A DNA stretch of 17,612 nucleotides from HGM10611 sp964384805 (GCA_964384805.1 CAYLLO010000030.1:1-17612); one strand, 5' to 3'; positions 7,783 through 14,917 are shown, numbered from the stretch's first letter. A program made the numbers and translations. The notes: a model not told the origin generated them from the sequence alone.

Positions 7783-7810
7783 GTATATTCTGATATTTAA
7801 TATCATATAT
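7783..7810 (+). promoter_or_regulatory. Candidate forespore-type (sigma-F/sigma-G) promoter for dacF
   Basis: GTATA (7783-7787), a 16-base gap and CATATAT (7804-7810) resemble forespore sigma-factor promoters. The predicted transcription start would fall close to the ribosome binding site GGTGA (7817-7821), leaving a leader of about ten bases. dacF is forespore-expressed in B. subtilis, and spoVAC here has a similar layout. A 15-bp palindrome, TGATATT-T-AATATCA (7791-7805), lies in the spacer. Confidence 0.35.
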
Positions 7811-7826
7811 TGTAGTGGTGAAAGCA

Positions 7827-8948
7827 ATGATTAAGATAATATGTAAAATTTTTACAATAGTATTAATGTTCCTTGTCACAATTAATTTAATGCCTCTTTC
7901 AAAAGCTGAAACAATGATGGCTAGTAATTGTGATAGTGCTATTTTGATGGAATCAATGACAGGTGAAGTTGTTTTTGAAAAAAATTCACATTATAAACGT
8001 GCCCCTGCAAGTATGACAAAGGTAATGAGTTTAAAAATAATTTTTGATAATTACAAAGATGGACGATTTACCATGGATGATTTAGTTACTACTTCAGAGT
8101 ATGCTTCAAGCATGGGTGGTTCACAAATATTTTTGGCAGTCGGCGAACAAATGAAAGTTAAAGATTTGATTAAATCAATTGTAATTGCTTCCGCAAATGA
8201 TGCTTGTGTTGCAATGGCTGAATTTATTGGTGGAACAGAAGCTTCATTTGTGGAAATGATGAATAAAGAAGCTGAAAAAATGGGGTTAAAAAATACTCAT
8301 TTTGTTAACGCAACAGGTTTGCCAGTAGAAAATCATTATACTACAGCTTACGATATGGCTGTAATGTCAAAATGCTTGATTAATGAACATGGTAATGAAA
8401 TTCTTCCAATATCTTCACGTTATGATGATTATGTTAGAGAAGGAACAGAGAAACAATTTTGGTTAGTTAATACCAATAAACTAATTAAATTTGTAGAAGG
8501 AGTAGATGGTTTGAAAACAGGATGGACAGAGAAAGCAGGTTATTGTTTAACTGCCACGATGTGTAAAAATAACATTCGCTTTATTGCGGTTGGAATGGGC
8601 TGTTTAACTTCTAAACAAAGAAATAGTGATATAGTAGATATGTTAAATTATGGAACCACAAATTATGAATTAGTTCCGATATATCAAAAAGGTGATGTTG
8701 TTTTAGAAAAACAAGACATTTTATCTGCTCCGAATAAATTTCATTTAGTAGTTCCTCAAGATGTTAATATTTTAAAAAAGAAAAACGAGGAACTAGGGAA
8801 AGTAACTAGTAATATAGAAAATGATGTTTTAAAAATATATTTAGATGGAAATTTGTATCAAGAGGTAATATTAGAAGTGGCTGAAAAAATGGAAAAAGCT
8901 AGCTTTTGGGATATTTTTTTGGATGTTATTAAGCAAATGTTTGGATGA
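7827..8948 (+). CDS. dacF: Sporulation D-alanyl-D-alanine carboxypeptidase DacF
   Basis: A penicillin-binding serine DD-carboxypeptidase that trims terminal D-Ala from peptidoglycan stem peptides. The three catalytic motifs are present: S62-M-T-K65 (SxxK), S122-A-N124 (SxN) and K230-T-G232 (KTG). An N-terminal signal sequence precedes them. The C-terminal tail has the DacF/PBP5-type beta domain and ends in a short amphipathic or hydrophobic segment that could anchor the protein. I chose the ATG at 7827 (373 residues) because GGTGA at 7817-7821 is correctly spaced; the frame is open from a GTG at 7815, which would add four residues. Position directly before spoIIA is the same as in B. subtilis and supports DacF over a vegetative paralogue. 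Its stop overlaps the next start by 4 nt. Confidence 0.92.
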   Translation: MIKIICKIFTIVLMFLVTINLMPLSKAETMMASNCDSAILMESMTGEVVFEKNSHYKRAPASMTKVMSLKIIFDNYKDGRFTMDDLVTTSEYASSMGGSQIFLAVGEQMKVKDLIKSIVIASANDACVAMAEFIGGTEASFVEMMNKEAEKMGLKNTHFVNATGLPVENHYTTAYDMAVMSKCLINEHGNEILPISSRYDDYVREGTEKQFWLVNTNKLIKFVEGVDGLKTGWTEKAGYCLTATMCKNNIRFIAVGMGCLTSKQRNSDIVDMLNYGTTNYELVPIYQKGDVVLEKQDILSAPNKFHLVVPQDVNILKKKNEELGKVTSNIENDVLKIYLDGNLYQEVILEVAEKMEKASFWDIFLDVIKQMFG

Positions 8949-10099
8949 TTTTCTTGCGTAGTAAAAAATATTTATATATGGTATGTGAAGAATTTTTTGA
9001 TACTAATAATATAATTGATATCAAAGAATTAACTACGGGTAATATCAATGAAACATATGTTGTAGAGTTTCCACAAAGTAAATATATTTTACAATTATTA
9101 AATGCCCATGTTTATTATTCTCCTATTGGGGTTATGAATAATACAAGATTGATTGTTGATCATATTAGAAAAAAATGTATATATAATGGCAAAAATCACC
9201 ATCGCTCGGTCCTTAATTTTGTTAAAACAAAATATGAACAAGACTTAGCCATTATTGATAATGAATATTGGCGTTGTTCAGAATTTATTGAAGATGCATA
9301 TAGTTTAGAAAAAGTAACATCAAAAGAAGAGTTTTATCAAATTGGTAAAGCAATTGGTAATTTTCAAAACTTATTAAATGATTTTCCTACTAAATTATTG
9401 GATGATACAATCAGGCATTTTCATGACACACCTTTTAGATTTGAACGATTCAAAGAAATAATTGAATTAGATAAATATGATAGAGTAAACAATTGTCAAG
9501 AAGAAATTAAATTTATTCTTGAACGTAGTTCAAGATTCAATATAATAAGTGATAAAATAAAAAATGGAGTTATTCCTCGTCGTGTTACGCATAACGATAC
9601 AAAAGCAAGTAATGTTATGCTTGATAAAAAAACCAAAGAATATTTATGTTTAATTGATCTAGATACGGTAATGAAAGGTTCTTTATTATTTGATTATGGA
9701 GATGCCTTACGGTACGGAGCTTCTGTTGTTACCGAGGACGATGAAAGATTAACTATGGTAGATATTGATATGGAATTATTTAAGGTATTTACTAAAGGTT
9801 TTTTAGAGGAATTAAAACCTAAAAACATTTATGATGAAAAAATAACTAAAGAAGAAATAGCATTATTATATGATGGTATTTGGATTATTACAATTGAACT
9901 TGGAATGCGTTTCTTGCATGATTACTTAGATGGAGATCATTATTTTAGAGTTTCTAAACCACTTCATAATCTTATTAGAGCAAAAAATCAACTTCAGCTA
10001 GTAAGGAAATTAGAAGAAAAAGAAAAGAAAATTAAGGAAAGTATAAATGATATTTTAAAAGAGTTAGACTATGGTTTAGATAATTTGATTAGTTTATAG
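8945..10099 (+). CDS. N-acetylhexosamine 1-kinase-like protein (NahK family, APH fold)
   Basis: A 384-residue kinase of the choline/aminoglycoside phosphotransferase fold. The catalytic loop is RVTHNDTKASN, with H216-N-D218 and D218 as predicted base, and the metal site is IDLDT (D238, D240). Segments HFHDTPFRFERF, SLLFDYGDALRYGAS, ELGMRFLHDYLDGD and a final HNLIRAKNQ resemble, as I recall it, the Bifidobacterium NahK sequence along nearly its whole length; NahK makes GlcNAc-1-P and GalNAc-1-P. Sugar specificity here is inferred. The start overlaps the dacF stop (ATGA, 8945-8948), so it is probably co-translated with dacF; no strong ribosome binding site is seen. No equivalent gene lies here in B. 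subtilis. An amphipathic Lys/Glu-rich helix closes the protein. Generic database names such as phosphotransferase or mucin desulfatase may be attached to relatives. Confidence 0.75.
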   Translation: MIFLRSKKYLYMVCEEFFDTNNIIDIKELTTGNINETYVVEFPQSKYILQLLNAHVYYSPIGVMNNTRLIVDHIRKKCIYNGKNHHRSVLNFVKTKYEQDLAIIDNEYWRCSEFIEDAYSLEKVTSKEEFYQIGKAIGNFQNLLNDFPTKLLDDTIRHFHDTPFRFERFKEIIELDKYDRVNNCQEEIKFILERSSRFNIISDKIKNGVIPRRVTHNDTKASNVMLDKKTKEYLCLIDLDTVMKGSLLFDYGDALRYGASVVTEDDERLTMVDIDMELFKVFTKGFLEELKPKNIYDEKITKEEIALLYDGIWIITIELGMRFLHDYLDGDHYFRVSKPLHNLIRAKNQLQLVRKLEEKEKKIKESINDILKELDYGLDNLISL

Positions 10100-10156
10100 T
10101 TATTTCTTAATAATTTAACATTTTTTTCTACAAATAAAGAGAGTTATAGAAAATTT

Positions 10157-10209
10157 GACCTTTTGACAAAAGTCTTAATTTTAGAGATTTTGTCGAAGGT
10201 CTTTTTTTT
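10157..10209 (+). terminator. Terminator-like hairpin upstream of spoIIAA, built from the Spo0A boxes
   Basis: GACCTT plus GACAAAA on the left (10157-10171) pairs with TTTTGTC plus AAGGTC on the right (10188-10201). The only imperfections are one bulged U and one G-U pair. The loop is 16 bases. Eight T residues follow at 10202-10209. It is well placed to end the dacF-kinase transcript. Confidence 0.7.
10161..10197 (+). promoter_or_regulatory. Inverted pair of Spo0A boxes controlling spoIIA
   Basis: TTTGTCGAA at 10189-10197 matches the Spo0A box consensus TTTGTCRAA exactly. On the minus strand, bases 10170-10162 read TTTGTCAAA, also an exact match. A weaker third copy (minus strand, 10163-10155) overlaps the outer stem. 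The plus-strand box ends just before the -35 region expected for the candidate -10 at 10225-10230, the place expected for Spo0A~P activation. Confidence 0.72.
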
Positions 10210-10221
10210 ATTTAAGAATTG

Positions 10222-10230
10222 TGATATTAT
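10222..10230 (+). promoter_or_regulatory. Candidate extended -10 promoter element of spoIIA
   Basis: TGATATTAT has an extended -10 form (TG, one base, TATTAT). The expected -35 region falls in the T run at 10202-10209, so it has no consensus -35 hexamer and would need an activator such as Spo0A. In B. subtilis this operon uses sigma-H; a GAAT at 10216-10219 could belong to a sigma-H -10, but its spacing to the AGG at 10197-10199 is too short. Confidence 0.35.
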
Positions 10231-10253
10231 CAATAAGAGAAAGGAAGAGAAGT

Positions 10254-10604
10254 ATGGGGTTGAATTTACAAATGGCTTTAAGGAAAAATGTTTTAATTAT
10301 CCGTCTTAAAGGTGAATTAGATCAAGCAAGTGTTACTACTTTAAAGTATCGCGTAAGTGAAGTAATTGATAAATATCGAATTAAAAATTTAGTTATTAAT
10401 ATGAATGATGTACCATTTATGGATAGTAGCGGAATAGGTTTTATTATTGGACGTTATACGCAATTAAAACAACGCAAAGGGAAGATTGTTATCTGTTCTA
10501 TGAATGATATGGTAGAAAGAATTTTTAATTTATCAGGTTTAAAAAAAATATGTCTAGTTACTAAAAATGAAGAGGAAGCAGAAGAAAGGTTGGAAATTGC
10601 TTAA
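10254..10604 (+). CDS. spoIIAA: Anti-anti-sigma factor SpoIIAA
   Basis: A 116-residue STAS-domain protein. Unphosphorylated SpoIIAA binds SpoIIAB and frees sigma-F in the forespore; SpoIIAB phosphorylates it and SpoIIE removes the phosphate. The phosphorylation motif MDSSG (56-60) places the conserved serine at residue 58, the same number as in B. subtilis, and RLKGELDQ (17-24) and IGRYTQLKQ follow the family closely. I chose ATG 10254, with AAGGAAGAG at 10241-10249, rather than a GTG at 10221 in the same frame, because it matches the family start and has a good ribosome binding site. The TAA overlaps the spoIIAB ATG by one base. Confidence 0.96.
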   Translation: MGLNLQMALRKNVLIIRLKGELDQASVTTLKYRVSEVIDKYRIKNLVINMNDVPFMDSSGIGFIIGRYTQLKQRKGKIVICSMNDMVERIFNLSGLKKICLVTKNEEEAEERLEIA

Positions 10605-11038
10605 TGAAAAATTATATGAAAGTTACTTTTCTAGCAAAAACAGAAAATGTTATTTTTGCTAGAACTATTGCGGTGGGGTTTTTAGTTAATTTAAATTTAG
10701 AAGTTGGAGAATTAAATGAAATAAAAACCGCTATTTCAGAAGCGGTTACGAATGCGATAGTTCATGGATATCAAAATGATGAACAAAAAGAAGTAGAATT
10801 AGTTATGTATTATGATGAAAACAAAATAACTATGGAAATAATAGATTATGGTATAGGAATAGAAAATGTTGAAAAAGCCCGCGAGCCATTGTTTTCATCT
10901 AAGGTTGATGAAGAACGTGCAGGTCTGGGTTTTACCATTATGGAGGTTTTCAGTGATGAACTAAAAGTTGAATCAGTTTTAGGACAAAAAACGAAAGTTA
11001 CGATGGTGAAGACTTATAATGATTCACGAAAACATTAA
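10604..11038 (+). CDS. spoIIAB: Anti-sigma-F factor and serine kinase SpoIIAB
   Basis: SpoIIAB binds and silences sigma-F and phosphorylates SpoIIAA with ATP. At 144 residues it has normal size. The GHKL ATP-binding fold is clear: N-box SEAVTNAIVHGY (45-56, with E46 and N50), G1 box DYGIGI (81-86) and G2 box GLGFTIME (107-114). The PLFSSK segment before the lid matches the family's PLFTTK. The ATG sits in TAATG at the SpoIIAA stop with only a weak GGAA site, so translation is probably coupled. The last 20 bases overlap sigF. The intact kinase site shows that this partner-switching module works in the standard way. Confidence 0.96.
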   Translation: MKNYMKVTFLAKTENVIFARTIAVGFLVNLNLEVGELNEIKTAISEAVTNAIVHGYQNDEQKEVELVMYYDENKITMEIIDYGIGIENVEKAREPLFSSKVDEERAGLGFTIMEVFSDELKVESVLGQKTKVTMVKTYNDSRKH

Positions 11039-11624
11039 TAGTTATGAATATTTAATTAAAGAACATCAAGGATTAGTATATCATATTGTCAATCGATTTC
11101 ATGTTTCTGCTTTTGATCGAGATGATTTAATACAATCTGGAATGATGGGATTATTAGAAGCAGTAAAACGTTATGATATTAATCGAGATGTAGCATTTAG
11201 TACATATGCTATTCCTTATATTATGGGTAGTGTAAAAAAGGAGTATTATAAGCAAAATTCTGTCATTTCGAGTGAATATTATAGAAGATTAATCGTAAAT
11301 GTTCAAAAAAATTTGGATAAATGTAGTTATTTAGAACTAGCCCAAAAGTATCATACAACAGTTGAAAATATAATTATGGCGTTAAACTTTTCTAATCATA
11401 TTGAATATTTAAAAGAAGAAGAATTAGAAATGATACCGGACACCAAAAAACAAGACATAGAATTAGATACATCAATGTTAGATAAGGAAGAATTAGTAAT
11501 ATATCATATGCGAATTATACAGCAGATGACTCAAAAAGATATTGCTGATAAGTTACATATAAATCAAAGCACTATTAGTAGAAAACTAAAAAATATTGCT
11601 CAAAAAGTTTTAATTAAAGTATAG
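11019..11624 (+). CDS. sigF: Forespore sigma factor sigma-F, shortened form
   Basis: The early forespore sigma factor, identified by its place after spoIIAB. It has 201 residues against about 255 in B. subtilis. Region 2 is plain: GLVYHIVNRF (18-27), DDLIQSGMMGLLEAVKRYD (35-53) and FSTYAIPYIMGSV (60-72). Region 4 keeps the helix-turn-helix TQKDIADKLHINQSTISRKL near 170-190. The N-terminus before region 2 is shorter and the linker equivalent to region 3 is much reduced and not recognisable by eye. The stretch after region 2 reads KEYYKQNSVISSEYY where relatives have a more basic segment. The start, GGTGA at 11005-11009 then ATG 11019, lies within the end of spoIIAB. There is no frameshift, so shortening is inherited, not a broken gene. 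Confidence 0.9.
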   Translation: MIHENINSYEYLIKEHQGLVYHIVNRFHVSAFDRDDLIQSGMMGLLEAVKRYDINRDVAFSTYAIPYIMGSVKKEYYKQNSVISSEYYRRLIVNVQKNLDKCSYLELAQKYHTTVENIIMALNFSNHIEYLKEEELEMIPDTKKQDIELDTSMLDKEELVIYHMRIIQQMTQKDIADKLHINQSTISRKLKNIAQKVLIKV

Positions 11625-11648
11625 TATTGGATTTTTTTGTTAATACTA
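11619..11648 (+). promoter_or_regulatory. Candidate sigma-G/sigma-F promoter for spoVA
   Basis: GTATA (11619-11623), an 18-base spacer and AATACTA (11642-11648) match the sigma-G pattern GHATR-18-CATWHTA at all but one position. It starts inside the last codons of sigF. GGTGAT (11654-11659) is the ribosome binding site of spoVAC, so the leader would be only about ten bases. spoVA is sigma-G-dependent in B. subtilis. Confidence 0.45.
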
Positions 11649-11664
11649 CAAATGGTGATTATGT

Positions 11665-12138
11665 ATGAACAAAAACGTTTTATCTAATAAAAATAAGGAA
11701 AAACAAATCTTTAAGAACGCCTTAAATAATAATCGAGTTAAACGTCCTATTTTAAAAAATACAATTAAGGCATTTATTGTAGGAGGGCTTATAAGTGTTA
11801 TTGCTCAAGGTTTTTTAGACTTATATTTAAGAGTTTTTAAAATTGAAGAAAAGTTTAGTAGTAGTTTGATGAGTATAACCTTAGTTTTTATAGCCTCACT
11901 TTTAACTGGACTTGGTGTGTATGATCGTATTGGCCAATTTTCAGGTGCTGGAACAATTGTTCCAATTACAGGTTTTTCTAATTCAATGACTTCTGCTGCT
12001 TTAGAGAGTAAAAGTGAAGGATTAGTATTAGGAGTAATGAATAATATGTTTAAACTTGCTGGGGCAATCATTGTAGCGGGAGTTGTTAGTGCTTTTGTGG
12101 CAGGAAATTTAATTTACTTTGTTAGGGTATTGTCATGA
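11665..12138 (+). CDS. spoVAC: Stage V sporulation membrane protein SpoVAC
   Basis: A 157-residue integral protein of the spore inner membrane, part of the SpoVA channel that moves Ca-dipicolinate into the spore and out again during germination. A basic N-terminus (1-33) precedes hydrophobic segments near 34-56, 66-85, 93-112 and 128-154. The family signature is clear: GVYDRIGQFSGAGTIVPITGF followed by NSMTSAALESKSEG. The ATG at 11665 has GGTGAT five bases upstream; a nearer upstream ATG at 11661 is in another frame and stops after eight codons. The stop overlaps spoVAD by 4 nt (ATGA). Confidence 0.94.
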   Translation: MNKNVLSNKNKEKQIFKNALNNNRVKRPILKNTIKAFIVGGLISVIAQGFLDLYLRVFKIEEKFSSSLMSITLVFIASLLTGLGVYDRIGQFSGAGTIVPITGFSNSMTSAALESKSEGLVLGVMNNMFKLAGAIIVAGVVSAFVAGNLIYFVRVLS

Positions 12139-13139
12139 AAAAAGTAGGAAAAAATAGCATAGCATATGATAATGTTTATTTAAAATGTTGGGGGACTGCA
12201 TCAGGTCCCAAAGAAAAAGCAGGTCCATTAAAAGAATATATTGATTACGGGTTTAAAAATTTATATTGTGATGAATTAAGTTGGGAAACGGCTGAAATGA
12301 ATTTGATGCGTAAAGCTTTATGTGAAGCCCTTAAAAAAGGGAATTTGCAAGTTAAAAATCTTGATTTGGCAATAGGAGGAGATTTAAATAATCAAATTGC
12401 TATTTCCAATTATTTAATGAATGATTACGACATTCCTTTTATTGGAATTTATGGAGCTTGTAGTACTGCTGTTTTGAGCCTAATTAATGGGGCCACCTTT
12501 ATAGATTCAGGATATGGGAAATATATTGCTTGTATGACTAGTTCACATAATGCTACTAGTGAGCGTCAATTTCGTTATCCTACAGAATATGGTGGACAAC
12601 GGCCTCCAAGTATTACCACAACGGTAACTGGATCAGGTGTCGGGATACTGACAAATAGTTTAGAAAAAATTAAAATAACAAAAGCAACGATTGGGTGTGT
12701 AACAAGTTCAGGTGAAAATGATGCCCAAGATATGGGGAGAACAATGGCGCCTGCAGCAGCTATGACTTTAAAGCAACATTTAGAAGATTTTAACCTGCTT
12801 CCTAGTGAATATGACTTAATAGTTACAGGTGATTTATCTTTATATGGGTCAAAAGTGTTTAAAGATATTTTAAAGGCTTATGAACTTGATTTGGGTGATC
12901 GTTATCGAGATTGTGGATTAATGATATATGATATTAATAATCAAGACGTTATTGCGGGCGGATCAGGTTGTGGATGTGCTAGTTTAGTTATGTATGGTTA
13001 TATTTGTCACTTATTAAGTATAAGAAAGATAAAAAAGGTTTTAGTAATTGCAACTGGAGCATTGTTAAATCCTGTAATGGTAGCCCAGGGGAAAGAAATA
13101 CCATCTATTGCTCATGCGATTGTTTTGGAGGGATGTTAA
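12135..13139 (+). CDS. spoVAD: Stage V sporulation protein SpoVAD (thiolase-fold)
   Basis: A 334-residue soluble subunit of the SpoVA apparatus that binds dipicolinic acid at the spore inner membrane. The thiolase/ketoacyl-synthase-like fold shows in IYGACSTAVLSLINGA, with the cysteine in the usual nucleophile position of that fold, and in the family-specific SSHNATSERQFRYPTEYGGQRPP and TVTGSG stretch. The C-terminal part has the glycine- and cysteine-rich GGSGCGCASLVMYGY and ends near ATGALLNPVMVAQG, both typical. The gene starts within the spoVAC stop (ATGA) and is followed by spoVAEb three bases after its stop, whose ribosome binding site GGAGGG (13127-13132) lies inside spoVAD. Confidence 0.95.
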   Translation: MKKVGKNSIAYDNVYLKCWGTASGPKEKAGPLKEYIDYGFKNLYCDELSWETAEMNLMRKALCEALKKGNLQVKNLDLAIGGDLNNQIAISNYLMNDYDIPFIGIYGACSTAVLSLINGATFIDSGYGKYIACMTSSHNATSERQFRYPTEYGGQRPPSITTTVTGSGVGILTNSLEKIKITKATIGCVTSSGENDAQDMGRTMAPAAAMTLKQHLEDFNLLPSEYDLIVTGDLSLYGSKVFKDILKAYELDLGDRYRDCGLMIYDINNQDVIAGGSGCGCASLVMYGYICHLLSIRKIKKVLVIATGALLNPVMVAQGKEIPSIAHAIVLEGC

Positions 13140-13142
13140 AGT

Positions 13143-13493
13143 ATGGACTATTTGTTGGCTTTTTTAGTAGGTGGTGCTATTTGTGCATTAGCTCAAGTTT
13201 TAATGGATGGTTTTAAACTATTACCCATATACATAACGGTATTATTGGTATGTGCTGGTTCATTTTTAGAAGTTTTTAACTTATATGATAAATTAATTGA
13301 AATTGGACATGCTGGAGCATTGGTAACTATTTCATCTTTTGGGCACTCACTTACTCATGCGGCAATAGAAGGAGCAATGGAAAATGGTTATTTTGGTATG
13401 TTGTTGGGGATTTTTGATTTAACAGCGTCGGGGATTTCAGCAGCAATTCTTTTCGCTTTTATGATGGCTTTATTTTTTAAACCAAGAGGCTAA
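13143..13493 (+). CDS. spoVAEB: Stage V sporulation membrane protein SpoVAEb
   Basis: A 116-residue membrane subunit of the SpoVA channel, paralogous to SpoVAC: the two share a NLYDKL-type turn, a glycine-rich HAGALVTISSFGHS segment and the THAAIEGAMENGYFG stretch that parallels the SpoVAC ESKSEG region. Hydrophobic segments lie near 3-20, 28-48, 56-72 and 85-111. Length and sequence match SpoVAE of clostridia and SpoVAEB of bacilli. It is translated from GGAGGG at 13127-13132. No spoVAEA gene follows; spoVAF begins two bases after the stop. Confidence 0.93.
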   Translation: MDYLLAFLVGGAICALAQVLMDGFKLLPIYITVLLVCAGSFLEVFNLYDKLIEIGHAGALVTISSFGHSLTHAAIEGAMENGYFGMLLGIFDLTASGISAAILFAFMMALFFKPRG

Positions 13494-13495
13494 CT

Positions 13496-14878
13496 ATGAT
13501 AAGAAGTTATAATTTTAACAAAGATATAGAAAAACTTGATCAAGTATTAGGAATTGGTCAAGTTTTTGATATTAATAAACGAGAATTTATTATAGATGGT
13601 AAAAAAGCTTATATTTACTTTATGCCTTTTTTAGTTAATTCTGGAGAGATTATTGATATTTTTTTTGGTTTCTATATGACGGCTGATTTAGATTATCCGA
13701 TAACTTGTAAAATTGCTCACCAAAGTTTAACTAAAATGCAAGATATTGATAAAACTGCTTTAAGTATATTGGAGGGATTAGCTGCAATTATTATTGATGG
13801 GGAAAAAGATATATTTGTAATAGATGCTAGAAATTATCCTAATCGTGGGATTACTGAACCGGAAACGGAAAAAGTTGTTAGAGGTAGTCGAGATGGTTTT
13901 TGTGAAACTATGGCTTTAAATATTGCTCTAGTTAGAAGAAGAATTAAAACTGGCAAACTTAAAACAAAATTATATCGAATTGGAAAATTGTCAGAAACTA
14001 ATGTTGCTTTACTTTATTTAGAAGATTATGTGGATCAAAGAGCACTTAAAAGTATTGAAAAAGCTTTAGATAATGTTAATATAACAGAGTTAACAATGAC
14101 AGATAAAGCCTTAGAAGAAGTTGTAATTGGACATAAATATACACCATATCCGTTAGTACGTTATACTGAACGTCCAGATACTTTTTCTGCTCATTTATAT
14201 CAAGGTATGTTTGGGTTAATAGTAGATAATTCACCTAGTGCTATTTTGGGACCAGTGTCAATTTTTGATCATATGCAGCATGCTGAAGAGTTTAGACAAA
14301 CGCCAATTGCTGGGACTTATTTAAGAATTCTACGTTTTGTAGGAATTTTAGCATCTTTTTTGTTAATGCCTTTGTGGTATATGTGTATAAAAACAAACTA
14401 TGTTCCTTTTACATCTGAATTGTTTAATATTGAAAACACCAAAGGTTTGTTTTGGCAAATTATTTTAATTGAGATAGGCATTGAATTATTAAGGATGGCC
14501 TCTATTCATACCCCTAATGCTTTATCAACTTCAATGGGATTAATAGCTGGAGTGGTAATAGGAAATATTGCTATTGAATTGGGAATATTTACTAATGCCA
14601 TTGTTTTTATAGGTTCTATTTCTGCCATAGGTACTTATATAACACCTAGTTATGAGCTAGGACTAGCAAATAAAATATTAAAAATAGTTTTACTATTATT
14701 TATTTATATTGGTGGGGTGTGGGGTTTAATAAGTGGTTTAGTACTTCTTTTAATATATTTAATGTCATTAAAGAGTTTTGATCGGCCATATTTGTATCCT
14801 TTAATACCTTTTAATTTAAAGCAATTAGGAAAACAAATTATTAGAATGCCTTATCAAAACAAAAAGCCAAAAGATTAG
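13496..14878 (+). CDS. spoVAF: SpoVAF, GerA-family spore membrane protein
   Basis: A 460-residue protein of the GerA germinant-receptor A-subunit family. The first 280 or so residues form the soluble domain, with the family stretch EGLAAIIIDGEKDIFVIDARNYPNRGITEPETE and, later, RGSRDGF. The segment YPLVRYTERPDTFSAHLYQG leads into the membrane part, with several hydrophobic helices between about 280 and 430 and a basic tail. Its place at the end of the spoVA operon marks it as SpoVAF, not a free germinant receptor. B. subtilis SpoVAF is about 493 residues, so this one is slightly shorter. In B. subtilis SpoVAF acts with FigP as an accessory ion channel that promotes germination; I see no figP-like partner here. 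No terminator is seen before the next gene. Confidence 0.92.
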   Translation: MIRSYNFNKDIEKLDQVLGIGQVFDINKREFIIDGKKAYIYFMPFLVNSGEIIDIFFGFYMTADLDYPITCKIAHQSLTKMQDIDKTALSILEGLAAIIIDGEKDIFVIDARNYPNRGITEPETEKVVRGSRDGFCETMALNIALVRRRIKTGKLKTKLYRIGKLSETNVALLYLEDYVDQRALKSIEKALDNVNITELTMTDKALEEVVIGHKYTPYPLVRYTERPDTFSAHLYQGMFGLIVDNSPSAILGPVSIFDHMQHAEEFRQTPIAGTYLRILRFVGILASFLLMPLWYMCIKTNYVPFTSELFNIENTKGLFWQIILIEIGIELLRMASIHTPNALSTSMGLIAGVVIGNIAIELGIFTNAIVFIGSISAIGTYITPSYELGLANKILKIVLLLFIYIGGVWGLISGLVLLLIYLMSLKSFDRPYLYPLIPFNLKQLGKQIIRMPYQNKKPKD

Positions 14879-14886
14879 TCATTTGA

Positions 14887-14917
14887 TTGATAAAATATCA
14901 TAATTTTGATAAAATAT
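14887..14917 (+). promoter_or_regulatory. Promoter of the RNase J gene, with a 12-bp direct repeat
   Basis: TTGATA (14887-14892), a 17-base spacer and TAAAAT (14910-14915) form a good sigma-A promoter, with GAGG at 14944-14947 as ribosome binding site. The 12-mer TTGATAAAATAT occurs twice, at 14887-14898 and 14906-14917, so one copy covers the -35 and the other the -10. Confidence 0.65.

Noticed and set aside
10197..10219. Sigma-H promoter for spoIIA (AGG at 10197 with GAAT at 10216)
   Set aside because: The -35 lacks the second half of the consensus and the spacing is about 2-3 bases too short, so I list an extended -10 candidate instead, at low confidence.
10221..10253. GTG 10221 as the SpoIIAA start
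   Set aside because: It would add 11 residues not present in the family, and no ribosome binding site precedes it; ATG 10254 has AAGGAAGAG and puts the phosphorylated serine at residue 58 as in B. subtilis.
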